A DNA stretch of 64,000 bases from Thereva unica (GCA_949987705.1 OX465281.1:223977978-224041977), one strand, 5' to 3'. Shown: positions 45,901 through 55,089, numbered from the stretch's first letter. A program made the numbers and translations. Notes: generated by a model not told the origin, from the letters alone.

Positions 45901-48900
45901 AAAGCGAGGACAGGAAGCAGATCACAATGCATCAGGCTAAATACGCAAAGCAAGTATTGATGCAATTTGGAATGGAAGAATGTAAAAGTGTTTCGACACC
46001 AGTCGAAGTTAACGTGAACAATTTATATGACAACTTGAAACACACAAATGAGAGGAAGAATGACGGTTCCTACCCTTACCAGAACTTAATTGGCTGTTTA
46101 ATGTATCTAGCAACATCGACCAGGCCTGATTTATCGTTTGCAATAAGTATGCTAAGTCAATTCAACCATTGTTTTACAACGAGTCACTGGGCAGCAGCTA
46201 AAAGGGTTTTAAGGTATTTGAAAGGAACGATTAATTATGGTTTAGTTTTCAGAAAGACTGGGAAGGAACTAGTTGGATACGTGGATGCTGACTGGGGTGC
46301 ATCTGTGGTTGATAGAAAATCATACACCGGATTTTCATTCATTTTGGCCGGAACGAGCATTAGTTGGGAATCCAGGAAACAGCCAACGGTTGCACTTTCT
46401 AGTACGGAAGCTGAGTACATGGCGCTTACAGAGGCGACGAAGGAAAGTATTCATCTGCAGAAGTTGATGTCAAATTTTGGTTACAACTTGGAACATATAA
46501 ATATATATAATGACAACCAGGGAGCACAACGTTTGGCACAAAACCCTGTGTTCCACAATAGAACAAAACACATCGACATCCGTCACCATTTTATTCGCGA
46601 TGCTATAACGGATGGAAAAGTCAAGTTGATCTACAAGCCATCTCAAGAGATGCCAGCCGACATTTTAACAAAAGGAGTGACGAGGATCAAATATGCAGCA
46701 TTTGTCAAGGAATTAGGGATAACAAAAATATTAGAATAAAATTTCGAGGGGGGGATTTGTTGTTACGAAATTAGCATTAGAAACACTCATCCCCTGTTAC
46801 TGTACTTATAATAATTGAGTTGTCTGTTTATGATCTATTTACCTTAGCTTGAATTGCTAATAATTTGTTAATTAATTAAAATAGATTATCTGTCGTTAAT
46901 TGCACCTACGCTGTCGTTTTTATTTTTCAACAAATAAACATTGACCAATTCTGCCGTGCAAAGGGCAAAAGACCTATATGCAAAAAGCTCGATTCAAGTA
47001 AAACGCGTTCAAAGTTTTTTATGCTTCTTTCCGTAACATAAGAAAATGTAAATGAATTTAAACAATTTATCTAAACAATATGGCTTAAAACGTTTTTCTA
47101 ATGCTATAATATAATATTTTATCCTCCAACACTTTTAAATAAAAAGTTATGAAAGGAGAAATACTTTTGCATTACAATTCCTGTACCAGAGTCTTGTTGC
47201 AACCAAAGGAGAAAACAATTATATTCTCATAAATCGTTTCTCCCATGCTCCCTAGTTCCATTTGTTCCAAACAAAACACATAAATATGCTCTTGAATCAT
47301 TTGACCATTACGCAGAGCGTGCATTCTTATCTCAAGAAAAAGTTCTATAGTCTTATAGAGTGTTTGCCACTTGTAAATTGTCTTTGCAAGACAACGGCCA
47401 AAAACCTGGAAATCTCTTGTCGTTTTCTATCCATCAAATATATTTTCAATTTACAAGTGGCAAACACTCTATAAGACTATAGAACTTTTTCTTGAAATAA
47501 GAGCCCACAATTTGTGCAATGGTCAAAAGATTTAATAGATCATGGCTGCTTTGTGCGTTTTTTTCGGTTTGAAAATAATTCAAACCGACGCATATAAAGT
47601 AAATGTCCAAAAAGAAAACTTTTTATTAAAAAGTGCTATCAGTCTGAAATTTTTTTAGGGATAAATATGAATATTTTAAATCAAAAAATCCATACAAAGC
47701 CATTTTGACCTATAATGCATATAGGTCTTTTCCCCTTTGCACGGCAGAATTGATAAGATATGCCTTCGAAATCTTTGCGACGGAACTACCCTCCATTGCA
47801 TGTGACCACGATGAATGCCGTAGCGGCACTAAAAATTGAAAGCTTTCTTCAATCAAACATAGCGGCGCTGTCCCATTTTATCTACACTTACTTTCGTACT
47901 AGACTTTTGAGATACCTCTCTTTTGGTACGTACTCTATCTGCGAGATGCGATGGACAGAGAATGGTGTTTTGTAAAAACCTAAATATGACGTATATTACA
48001 GCTGTCAAATAAACTACCATGTGCTCGGAGTAGGTTATATGGCCAGCAAAAGGATGAAGCCGACCATACTAAACATTATTGCCTACAAAATACAATTTTC
48101 GAAAAAAAAAAAAAAAAAAAACAGTAAGCCTGTTCGTTTACTCAAAATGGGATCTCTCGGGATCCCATTTGCGCCAATTTCGTGTTCGCTTACTTTCTCG
48201 GGCTCGAAAAAGAGGGGAAATTTTCGCTTCCCCTCTTGCCAATTTGTGCCAGAGGTTTTGAGTCCCGGCGATTGTGGATTGCTGTTTCTAGTGTATTTGA
48301 ATTGTCAAAAGGAACTGTCAATTATCATGTTAAATCAAAACGATTACGACGTGATGAAAATAAGTTCTCTATTTGGTGCCTAGTAACAAGATTTTAAATA
48401 ATTTCATGCATAAATTATTAGTTTCAATAGCTTTATGTCATTAATTTGAAGACCCAAGTGATTTCTAGGTTAGATTTGCCAAAAACAGCCCAGAAGGTGT
48501 TCGCTTACTTTCATATTTTTATCCCCACTCTTCAATTTTATTGTCAAAAATCTCGGGATCCCAAGGGATCCCATTTTAAGTAAGCGAACAGGCTTAGTTT
48601 TTGAGTGATTTTTTTGGTCAAAAAGTGATTTTTGCAAACTTTGACCTTGAATAACTTCGAAAGGGTTGTTTTCGAAAAAATGACAACTGGACTTGAAAAA
48701 TGTGATTTCCGAAAACTTTGACCTTGAATAACTTTGAAAGGGTTAATCGGGTCAACATTTTTGTGAGAACTAAAGTTGTAAAGAATTTCATTGTCAACAT
48801 TTTGGACCATTGCACGGGTTTGTATGACCTATAGAAACCGATATACATGGAAAACTCGGGAAAACGCGATATCTCTGGCGGCCAAGTTTTTTTTCGGATT

Positions 48901-51015
48901 CCGAAATTGTTTTCTTAAAAAGTCACAAGGAAGCTGTGGACCAATTTTGAGCCATTTTGGAATTTTGTCTCCTTAAAATGCTTATTTCCCCAGACTATTG
49001 TACTATGTAGTAAATCCTTTTAACTTTTTATTTGTATACAAATGAAATAACATCAAAAATAGGTTTTAGGTTTTACTCAAATCGACGGTTTTGTGTTCCT
49101 TTAATTTTAATATGGAGTCTGGAGTACGTAAAAGTAGCAAAGCAACACAGCTACTAGTAACATGAACAATTATTGGAGGAAAGTCGTGGGCGTTAGAAGA
49201 CAAATTCTCATTCTGGCCTAGGGAGTAAGGCGTGTGGCTACTACACCAGTGGTCCCGGGTTCGAATCCCGGCCAGCCCCACGGTCCTACTATCCCTTTTC
49301 CACTTTCCCACCTACATAACTTTGCTTCTTTCTTCTTACCTCTTTACATTCCTGATTTATCCTGTCATAGCCTTCCTTAGTCCTTCCCCGCTCCACCAAA
49401 GCACATGCCATCGGTTGGTTGATGCGATTCAACTTGTTTCAAGAGGCATAACACTCCAGCGAGTTGTTTCTCGATGCCCCGATATCAAAGTCGCGATAGT
49501 AATGGTTGCGAGTAGGTGGACTAAAAATATCGATGGTAGGTTGCGGCAGATCCTTCCTTCCCGACTAGAGCTGCTGTTCGACATTGCACTCAGGACGCAC
49601 TCAAGCTATAAAAAAAAATACGAATATGTTCAAATAATGGGATGAACATTTCGTAGCAATTTCAAGAGGTAGCAGTTAATCAATATTTCACTGCCGTTCA
49701 TGCTGTGATCTTAATATTTGTTTATGGTCGAATTCTGTTATGCCTTTGTAGCGTTCTACTTTGATTATGCTACGATATGCGAGTTTAAAGTCTATTAAGA
49801 AATGTTGAATTGAGTTTTAAAACTCGGATCAGTTGTTGATTTGATATTTCTATCGTATGAGATGTATCTTGTTTTCAATGGTAGCGAAGAATATAAAAAG
49901 TGAAGTGCATCGGCGATCAGATTACCCTCTTTGTTCTCGCAGTATATGCAACGTGGTATGAGGTGCGTCATATCCATGCCTACGGTAGAAGTTCTCCGCT
50001 TGTTGTGGGTTTCGCTCTCTGCACTTTGTGGTTCTTATATGAGATTCTTCCTTCAGAATTCCTGTTTTCGTCTTTGAACTCTTTTGAGCTCTTAATATTT
50101 ATTTTTCTTCGCGTGTCCATGTGCTATGAGACTGCTGTATTTTCCGGTACACAGCATTCTTACCTTCAGTCGTTGGTTTATATAAACAAACAGTTGCAAG
50201 TTCATTTTTAAACCTGTTTGTGTGAAAAAATTGACTCTTATCTGAAAGGATACGAATTTCAGGGAAGGTCGAAACAATTTTTTTCGCATGTAAATTATTT
50301 TAAATGTAAACAAACTAACAACAAAAGATGATAGATATATTTTTTAATTTAAAGGAACCTACCGCAGAAAATGATTCTGATGAAGAATTCCGGTCATCTG
50401 CATCTATCAACAAAAATGCTCGTGTCAATACTAGACTTCGGGCAAGAAAAGAAACAAAAGATTATTCAGAAGAGGATAGGGCATCGTCATCGAAGAAAAA
50501 TATTGATGAAGACGATGAAGAAGAACGACAAGTAATTAATTTCGAGCCTAGCGCTTCGCTTGACAATGATACGACAACCACAAAATATAAGTAAATTAAA
50601 ATATAATTTATGTTTAATAAATGTTAAGTAATAATATTATTATTCATTTACAGATCAATTCGCAAATATTTTGGTAAAAATGAATATTGCTACATAATGG
50701 ATGCGAAAAAGACAGGGAATATTGGTAGATACTTCAATGTACGTTTTCATATCAATATAATTATTATAATTTCTTATATATATTTAATATTATCTCTTTA
50801 TATTTTAGCATTCTTGTGCACCTAATTTATTTGTTCAAAATGTATTTGTTGATACCCACGATCTCAGATTTCCATGGGTAGCGTTCTTTGCTTTAACAAA
50901 TATAAGAGCTGGAACTGAATTGACCTGGAACTATAACTATGAAGTTGGAATTGTTCCCGGAAAAGTCTTATATTGTGAGTGTGGGGCTCCAAATTGCCGA
51001 GGACGCCTTCTTTAA
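30978..51015 (+). CDS. egg: SETDB1/eggless histone H3K9 methyltransferase, 18 exons
   Basis: Nuclear methyltransferase that deposits H3K9 di/trimethylation with a windei/ATF7IP-type cofactor and silences transposons. Exons: 30978-31086, 31172-31983, 32044-32164, 32223-32369, 32420-32577, 32641-32890, 32992-33118, 33174-33376, 33432-33598, 40363-40554, 40614-40952, 41006-41173, 41229-41371, 41421-41598, 41660-41782, 50355-50590, 50654-50738, 50809-51015; 1254 residues, near Drosophila eggless. Order: acidic N-terminus (1-270), Tudor domains (about 450-700; [32 protein letters not shown]), MBD (about 765-840; [17 protein letters not shown]), pre-SET ([22 protein letters not shown]), and a SET domain split by an acidic insert, as the family name says. 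RGWGLR, the catalytic NHSC (divided between exons 17 and 18), WNYNYE and post-SET CECG-NCRG are all present. Introns 9 (6.8 kb) and 15 (8.6 kb) carry large transposons; the rest are short. AATAAA is at 51134-51139. Confidence 0.94.
33750..35500 (+). mobile_element. Very decayed EN-RT LINE in SETDB1 intron 9
   Basis: Plus-strand traces in order: endonuclease [18 protein letters not shown] (33820-33880), an RT entry resembling GFRK...STT-Q-F-MRQ (34530-34600), [12 protein letters not shown] (34720-34760), [12 protein letters not shown] (35110-35145) and the post-[21 protein letters not shown] (35412-35470). A GATTCCG-rich hairpin of about 190 bp (34765-34955) interrupts the RT. Stops are dense. 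Confidence 0.7.
35560..35960 (-). mobile_element. Jockey-like LINE remnant, same family as 15190-16200
   Basis: Minus-strand [20 protein letters not shown] and [17 protein letters not shown] parallel the segments at 15387-15860. Nucleotide similarity is also clear (TTTGGCGAT-TGGAATATGTG at 35627 and 15494). The FADD block is lost by an internal deletion. Confidence 0.72.
35961..36753. other. Intronic, nothing coding seen
   Basis: AT-rich SETDB1 intron 9 sequence between two LINEs. No recognisable gene or terminal repeat. Confidence 0.35.
36765..39737 (-). mobile_element. Near-intact RTE-like LINE with 11-bp target duplication
   Basis: Minus strand, about 2.97 kb. ACTATACTACT flanks both ends (36754-36764 and 39738-39748). 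The 3' end has a (GAA)n tail, seen as TTCTTCTTCTTC on plus at 36764-36780. Apurinic-type endonuclease (38751-39735): [54 protein letters not shown] frame (36788-39019): [62 protein letters not shown] and catalytic FADD at plus 37598-37609, then the C-terminal [12 protein letters not shown]. Endonuclease and RT frames are separated by one single-base shift near 38880; otherwise RT is open for 743 codons. The frame is open to the 5' edge with no ATG before 39644, so it may be slightly 5'-truncated. Antisense in SETDB1 intron 9. Confidence 0.92.
39749..40362. other. End of SETDB1 intron 9, nothing coding seen
   Basis: AT-rich; it ends in the acceptor AATTTCAG at 40355-40362. No repeat boundary was identified. 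Confidence 0.4.
41783..42418. other. Start of SETDB1 intron 15, repeat-like
   Basis: Donor GTGAGT at 41783. It contains a short perfect palindrome (CGAGCTCTGTTCAGAGCTCG at 42283-42302) but no gene. Confidence 0.35.
42424..42598 (+). repeat. Left LTR of the copia element
   Basis: 175 bp, TG...CA termini, apparently identical to the right LTR. It should hold the promoter, although no TATA box is obvious. Confidence 0.94.
42601..42614 (+). promoter_or_regulatory. Primer-binding site (initiator Met-tRNA anticodon region)
   Basis: GGTTATGGGCCCAG starts two bases after the LTR. It is complementary to the anticodon stem-loop part of tRNA-iMet (CTGGGCCCATAACC), the internal priming used by Drosophila copia, where a tRNA half rather than the tRNA 3' end serves as primer. 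Confidence 0.85.
42684..46739 (+). CDS. Copia-type gag-pol polyprotein, intact
   Basis: 1351 codons without interruption, in the pol order of Ty1/copia elements. A gag part with the zinc knuckle [14 protein letters not shown] is at about residues 232-245. The aspartic protease follows with LDSGCTSHM (about 285-293). Next are the integrase zinc-binding region starting WHEKLGHLN (about 420) and the integrase core with [16 protein letters not shown] and NGVAERKNR (about 483, 548 and 577), which carry the D, D and E. Reverse transcriptase contains [11 protein letters not shown] and the catalytic YVDDLL (about 1030), and RNase H contains YVDADWG (about 1200) and [12 protein letters not shown]. The start is the first ATG after a short leader; the context AAAATGA is good for an insect. 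No separate gag frame is seen, as in Drosophila copia, where splicing controls the gag:pol ratio. Confidence 0.95.
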   Translation: MSNITTRIEALGKCNFDTWKIQMEALLIKNDTWNYVCGKNKCPNLIAGAEDSQKGITEWEEADRKARSDLILSISPSELKQVKNCITSNEVWVKLHSIYQSKGPARKATLLKKLILCKLQDGMDLLMHLADFFDVVDKLADMGIRINNDLLSVMLLYSLPHSFENFRCAIESRDELPNPEALKVKIIEECDARKSQGGDTTKALFVSKKEKSENSYKKEASYRQKQRFPFKCHRCRKTGHRAFECRSILPNKGTESTRVCVEPSAEEREEFAFMQNTCSADSNWCLDSGCTSHMAALGDNFDSITKITKPLNLANGESVEIKGIGEMNVRTYNGKKINLVKLTDVMYVPDLRTNLLSVSKITNKGYDVLFTKENAKIMTQSGKTVAIACRQGDLYFLRKDEDNKDRVYFMQNNYQSEIMKWHEKLGHLNMSSLFFMIKNEKVRGMHLKGNEAIQTCETCIQAKQTRLPFPKKINGRTTDLLEIIHSDVCGPMRHASIGNAKYYVTFIDDKSRWCEVYFLKHKSEVFEAFKEYKSLVEKQTGRQIKCLQSDNGLEYCNSSFDTFLAEHGIKRRLTAPYTPQQNGVAERKNRTLVEMARSLMLKANLPSMFWAEAINTSCYIRNRCSSRSIKGQTPYEIWKGKKPNLQHLQIFGTRAYALTKNPQRGKLDKRSTECIFLGYSKESKAYRLWSTEGKKIIISRDVKFVDNFIKDTKYEEFLDKEVNNQNQVPNLEITLNNKNDKKNEPEGQNIPNREKPKFGRGRPRILRTGKRGRPRKMRHNRLKEARSSLSCEKEDSDLEYESANLVVSTPENLREALCCKEATEWRKAIHEEMSAHVKNKTWKIVSRPNHRNVIGNRFVFTTKLKDNLIERRKARLVAKGCAQKKGIDYEETFSPVVRLKSIRMIMALAVENEWVVHQMDVTTAYLNGVLEEEIYMELPELLQESLQEILKKSTDKDIHVTATSWLTDLKEKGGKVCLLQKSLYGLKQAGRQWHQKLSKELEQLGMKRIDSDPCIFSLNRDGQYLIIAVYVDDLLLASRDENWICEMKQHLSKCFEMKDLGKIQHCLGIDFHQSEDRKQITMHQAKYAKQVLMQFGMEECKSVSTPVEVNVNNLYDNLKHTNERKNDGSYPYQNLIGCLMYLATSTRPDLSFAISMLSQFNHCFTTSHWAAAKRVLRYLKGTINYGLVFRKTGKELVGYVDADWGASVVDRKSYTGFSFILAGTSISWESRKQPTVALSSTEAEYMALTEATKESIHLQKLMSNFGYNLEHINIYNDNQGAQRLAQNPVFHNRTKHIDIRHHFIRDAITDGKVKLIYKPSQEMPADILTKGVTRIKYAAFVKELGITKILE
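46746..46757 (+). promoter_or_regulatory. Polypurine tract of the copia element
   Basis: GAGGGGGGGATT sits directly before the right LTR and seven bases after the gag-pol stop, the expected plus-strand priming site. Confidence 0.85.
46758..46932 (+). repeat. Right LTR of the copia element
   Basis: 175 bp, apparently identical to the left copy; followed by the AATAA target duplication. Confidence 0.94.
46946..47752. mobile_element. 807-bp TIR element, non-autonomous
   Basis: CAATTCTGCCGTGCAAAGGG at 46946 is mirrored in inverse ending CGGCAGAATTG at 47752; the match continues through AAAAGACCTATATGCA, about 36 bp with one mismatch. No transposase. It begins only 8 bp after the copia target duplication. 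A near-perfect hairpin is nested at 47326-47501. Confidence 0.85.
47326..47501. repeat. Near-perfect 55-bp hairpin inside the TIR element
   Basis: The left arm 47326-47380 starts CTTATCTCAAGAAAAAGTTC; the right arm 47447-47501 is its inverse with a single mismatch; the loop is 66 nt. It could be a nested short MITE or a hairpin RNA source. Confidence 0.9.
48060..49000. repeat. Interspersed repeat, copy 2 (inverse of 3785-4330)
   Basis: Reverse-complement matches to copy 1 include TGCCTACAAAATACAATTTT, GACCTTGAATAACTT and ATGACCTATAGAAACCG. It is interrupted by the MITE at 48127-48594. Between 47753 and 48060 no gene is seen. Confidence 0.72.
48127..48594. mobile_element. 468-bp MITE nested in repeat copy 2, TA duplication
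   Basis: AGCCTGTTCGTTTACTCAAA at 48127 and inverse ending CGAACAGGCT at 48594, with TA on both sides (48125-48126, 48595-48596). The copy-1 repeat at 4265-4290 retains the uninterrupted site. Confidence 0.87.
49214..49280 (+). repeat. tRNA-like head, probable SINE or tRNA pseudogene
   Basis: A B-box-like T-arm CCCGGGTTCGAATCCCGG (49254-49271) is preceded by a plausible anticodon stem GTGT-GGCTACT-ACAC and an A-box-like TAGGGAGTAAGG. The 5' and 3' ends do not form a 7-bp acceptor stem, so it is unlikely to be a working tRNA gene. Pyrimidine-rich sequence follows, as in a SINE body. Confidence 0.5.
49281..50354. other. End of SETDB1 intron 15, mixed repeats
   Basis: The minus strand at 49795-50010 reads [20 protein letters not shown], a CxxC segment reminiscent of the zinc-binding C-terminus of R1/LOA-type LINEs. 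A short block at 49430-49460 matches 29430-29480 in inverse. Nothing intact; acceptor AAAG at 50351-50354. Confidence 0.35.
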
Positions 51016-51452
51016 AAGAATGGCTATTTTTATTTCTTACGTTTTAATATATTACATAAAAAAAAGTTTGTCTTAAGTAAGCAATTGTAATTTACGTATT
51101 TCTTGATATATGATTTTTTTCATTGTGTTTTAAAATAAAATTAACTTGACTGTTTTAATTCTTTATATCTGAAGGAGAATTGAAGATTTTAACAAATAAA
51201 ATAGGATTTAAAAATTTTCCATGTAAAATTGTAAAGAAAATCAAAAAAAAAAATATAATATAGTACTGAATTCTCTTACATTTTTATTAGTTTTTCATGT
51301 TCATTATTATTCAATGCCTACAAAATGAAGTACTGTCTTATTTCCAACACAAACAAAACATCTTTAAATCCGGTGTAGAAGTAATGGCTGCCACCCGTTA
51401 ACATCTTAGTCGCCGTGACATTAGTCAAAGGCCCACTACCTGTGATTTCTTA

Positions 51453-51638
51453 GCCTCATTTTACACGATGAAACACGAAACAAAAAGTTTCCTGTAAGCT
51501 TGCACGGTTTGATGGAGAGGGATGAGAGAGGGCTTGAAGAAACACATCCTCCCCCAAGCCCTCTCTCGTTTCTGCCCTTCAAACTCAGCAAGGTTGAAGA
51601 AAACTTTTTGTTTCGTGTTTCATCGTGTAAAATGAGGC
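51453..51638. mobile_element. 186-bp near-palindromic MITE with TTA duplication
   Basis: GCCTCATTTTACACGATGAA at 51453 and its inverse ending AATGAGGC at 51638; TTA flanks both (51450-51452, 51639-51641). The arms match for about 40 bp, and the inner CAAGCCCTCTCTC/GAGAGAGGGCTTG also pairs. Two opposing frames here are by-products. Confidence 0.85.
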
Positions 51639-51839
51639 TTAATAAGTGCAAGTTCGTCCACCAGCCTATCGGCCCGTGCAGCGTAAGTATCAAGCAATCA
51701 TGGAAGAAATTCCAGAAGGGGGAATGCTACTAGATTTCATGCCCGGAAGATCTTAATTTTAATCTTTTTGTGAAGGAAGAGAGAAGTTTTCGTAGGTTCG
51801 GTAAAATACCTAAGGGTTGGCTCATAACAGAAATAGTAA

Positions 51840-53260
51840 CCGCAATTCACGCAATGGCCAATGGTAAAGCAACTGGAAAGATGGCATTCCGCCAGAATTG
51901 TTGAAAGCCTCATAGCAGATGCACTACAGCCAATCCTGGAAAAAGCATGGAACACTTGTACCTTTCCGGAGGATTGGACGGAAGGTATCATAGTCAAAAT
52001 ATCAAAAAAGGGGGACCTAACAATATGGCACCATTGGAGAGGCACCTGCCTATTATCTACTGTGGATAAAATCTTGTCCCACATTATATTATCAAGGATA
52101 AGAGAGGCAGTAGACAGAACGCTTAGAAGCAGCAGGCTAGATTCAGAAAGGGCCGCATAGACTATATTAACACTTTACGAATCATTGTGGAGCAGTCTAC
52201 TGAATTCCGATCCCCCCTGTACCTCGCTTTCGTAGACTATGCGAAAGTGTTCGACTCGGTCAATAGGAGCTTTATATGGCAGGCACTACGGCGACATGGA
52301 CTGTCTGATAAAATAATAGAATTGATAAAAGCCCTATACAACAATTCCAAATGCATCGTTCCTCACAAAGGGAAATTGCTCGACATACTTCGCCTTTATT
52401 ATTTCTTATAGTAATAAACGACATCCTTGTCAGCGCTCTAGATAGTAGAACAGGCGGTATAAAATGGGGTTTGCTAGACCGCCCTACGGATCTCGACTAC
52501 GCGGATGATATCTGTTTGATGGGCCACAGACATCAGGACCTCAAAAACATGTTAAACAATTTGGCAACAGAAATAAGTCCAGCAGGCTTAAGGCTAAATC
52601 CGAATAAAAACAAAGAAATGCGGATAAATGCAAACACCATTGAACGGACAGCGCTGAATAACCGTGACGTGGAACTGGTAGATAAATTCTGCTATCTCGG
52701 TAGTAATGGCGGGGCAGAAGAAGACGTCAGTTCCAGAATAAATAAGGCACGAAGCCGTATGCATGCCTGTTCCGCATATGGAGATCAACGGAGATCTCAA
52801 CTAACACCAAATTGCGGCTGTTCAACTCCAACGTTAAGGCAGTTCTTTTGTATGGTTGCGAAACATGGAAAGCTACCCAATTCATTACAGGGCGCCTACA
52901 AGTTTTCATCAACAGATGCCTGCGTCGTATCTTAAAAATCCGCTGACAAAATAGAATTTCAAATGAAGAGCTATGGCGCAGTGCCGGACAAGAAAGGATA
53001 GGCGACCAAATAAGGCGAAGAAAATGGAATCCAATACCCCCAGCCATACCTTGCGACGCGAAAACGAGAATCTAGCCAGAATCTAGAATCTTGACTGGAA
53101 TCCGCAAGGATCCCGTCGAGACGGAAGACCTAGAACAACGATGAGGAGAACCCTATTAGCAGAGGCCGCAACAACTGGAAGATCCTGGTCGGAGCTGAGA
53201 GCTGTCGCACAGAGTGCGCTGGTGGGCAACTGTTTCCGCTCATGAGGGCTTAAAGGGGAA
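51840..53260 (+). mobile_element. LINE copy C, RT and C-terminus, several frameshifts
   Basis: Plus strand: RT entry ADALQPILEKAWNTCTFPED (51910-51975), VDKILSHIILSRI, FVDYAKVFDSVNRSFIW (52230-52280), catalytic DYADDICLMGH (52495-52530), post-RT DVELVDKFCYLGSNGGAEED and SSRINKARSR, then CETWKATQFITGRLQVFINR in another frame and a SWSELRAVAQSALVGNC end (53190-53240). It is the best preserved member of the family of copies A and B but has no endonuclease. Confidence 0.87.
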
Positions 53261-53269
53261 TAAGAAGAA

Positions 53270-53960
53270 AAAAAGCCTCCTTGGGAAATTCTTTTTTCGG
53301 AACTATGTATATGCCGAAAAATTTATGTAGTTCCTCCTCCAGCCAGCCGCATTGGCTACAATATACAAATCCTACATTCGGCCCCGCCTTGAATACAACT
53401 CACATATCTGGGCAGGCGCCCCAAAAACCACCTTGGCTTGTCTCAACAAGGTGCAAAATCGTGCCCTCAAACTCATTGGTGATGGCCCCTTTCGCGCTTC
53501 CATAGACACCTTGAGGCACCGTAGGAATGTAGCAGCCCTCTCCATACTTTATCGCTATTACCATGGCGACTGTTCCACTGAAATTCAGGACCTCCTGCCT
53601 GCACGGCAATACTTTTCCCGCAACACAAGACTAGCCCGCTCGGCTTACCCCCATACCCTACAGCCCCCTCGTTCACGCACAATACGGTTTAGAAGTTCGT
53701 TTATGAATAGAACAACTCGACTGTGGAATGATCTCCCGCAGTCAGTATTTCCGAACTCGTACAACATCTTAGAGTTCAAACGTGAGGTTCATCGTCATTT
53801 TCTTCTACACCCTCCAGACCCCCTCTAACCTTTCCTATTCTCCTCTATTCTTCAAACCAAGCTACTACTAGACATTGCACCATGAACTGAACGACATGAC
53901 GGACTGGTAGTACAAAGGGTTACACACCTAAGCTTGGTTTTTTCATAAAAAAAAAAAAAA
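53270..53960 (+). mobile_element. 5'-truncated LINE end with poly(A)
   Basis: A 158-codon frame (53352-53828) encodes the post-RT C-terminus of Jockey/CR1-like elements: MATIYKSYIRPRLEYNSHIW, LNKVQNRALKLIGDGPF, TTRLWNDLPQSVFP, FKREVHRHFL. A poly(A) run ends the element at 53947-53960. It is inserted directly behind LINE copy C. Confidence 0.85.
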
Positions 53961-55085
53961 ATGGAACTTTTGATATTCTGTACTAAAGTATATAAATATG
54001 ATATTATTCTATCATTGTCAAAACAATAAAAAAAAATTAAAATTGGTAATAGTTTTCTTTATTTACTTACTAACAAGTTTTAATAAAGAAATTGCCAGCC
54101 ATTTAAATGCCCAGCAGAAAAACTTAAACAAGCAACGCTGCTATTGCTATTGCCGGAAATTTTTTTTTCGTGTAGACCCTGTGTTCAATTAATTTTTCAA
54201 TTGGTATAATTGCTTTCATCCTGTCAGTTGTTGTCAAGTGTCAAAGGTTGCTGCTTTTTGCTTGTTACTTAGAAAGCGGAACCAATTTTTAAGGTGAAAA
54301 CGCAAATCTCTTAATCATATAGAGTACATACTAATATAAAAATTAAAAGTGTTAAGTTAAATACTCGGATAAAGTATAATTAAAAATATATTTTTTCTGG
54401 AACTCGAAGAAAATTGATAGAGGTTTCCCTGACTTGTACGCCGTAATGTTATAAATTAACAGAGAAGGCACAATCTTTCCCAGATTTACGACACGGCCCT
54501 ATGCAGCAGGTCACTCCAGTTAATTAAAACATAATATAAAACTCCGCTACCGACCGTACAGAACCTACTATGATCAGTCAAGTTCCCAGTAAAATCCACT
54601 CATTGGTCAACAAATAAATTTAATTCATATTAAAGTTGGTTTACCCCGGGCCTAACTCGTCTTAATTTTTATGATTTAAGTCTATATTTGTATCTGCATT
54701 ATTTTGTAGTGCATACATGAAATTTATCGATTATAAATTGCTGCCGTAATTACGTGTACTTAAATTATCTAACGTACATTAATCACCGCCTATAATTCTG
54801 TTGACTGTGGCTTATTTGTTGACTTGAATTTGTTGAAGCTTTGGGAAGTATAACTTATTTTTGGAAGTTAGATGTTTTTCTTGACTCATCATATTTTCTA
54901 CCATGAAAGGTTTCTGGAGGCTCTATTTGCTGTCGTTATTCATCTACGACGCATCGTTAAGAGGTATATCTTCTTCGCTAAAAGTGTATCGCTTGTCATA
55001 TGCCCTGAGAAACATGTACAAGAGAGGCACTCCCGATCCATCTTGAACCATTGTTTTTGAATTCAGGTAAACAAGTGCCTCGGGA
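53961..55085. other. Intergenic, nothing recognised
   Basis: AT-rich, no frame longer than 65 codons and no terminal repeats that I could pair. Confidence 0.4.
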
Positions 55086-55089
55086 GGAA

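Larger units (their letters stand above)
42424..46932 (+). mobile_element. Full-length copia-superfamily LTR retrotransposon
   Basis: 4509 bp. LTRs of 175 bp at both ends (42424-42598 and 46758-46932) start TGTTGTTACG and end TTCAACA; I see no difference between them. Target duplication AATAA at 42419-42423 and 46933-46937 (5 bp, as usual for copia). A primer-binding site matching the anticodon region of initiator methionine tRNA follows the left LTR and a purine tract precedes the right LTR. One uninterrupted gag-pol frame lies between. Sense orientation in SETDB1 intron 15. By these marks it is a recent, structurally complete insertion. Confidence 0.96.

Noticed and set aside
42679..46467. 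Other frames within the copia element
   Set aside because: Shadows of the single gag-pol frame; none has recognisable domains.
47760..47975. 71-codon plus-strand frame starting [15 protein letters not shown]
   Set aside because: No similarity I can name, no splice context, and it lies among nested repeats inside a SETDB1 intron.
49214..49280. A working tRNA gene
   Set aside because: The T-arm and an anticodon-like stem are good, but no 7-bp acceptor stem forms and the anticodon loop lacks the usual T33, so a SINE head or pseudogene is more likely.
49232..49645. 137-codon plus-strand frame as a gene
   Set aside because: It starts inside the SINE-like head and runs through repeat sequence partly shared with 29240-29480; no protein features.
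51436..51733. Opposing 77- and 85-codon frames
   Set aside because: They are the two strands of a near-palindromic MITE, which is why their peptides share the same core.
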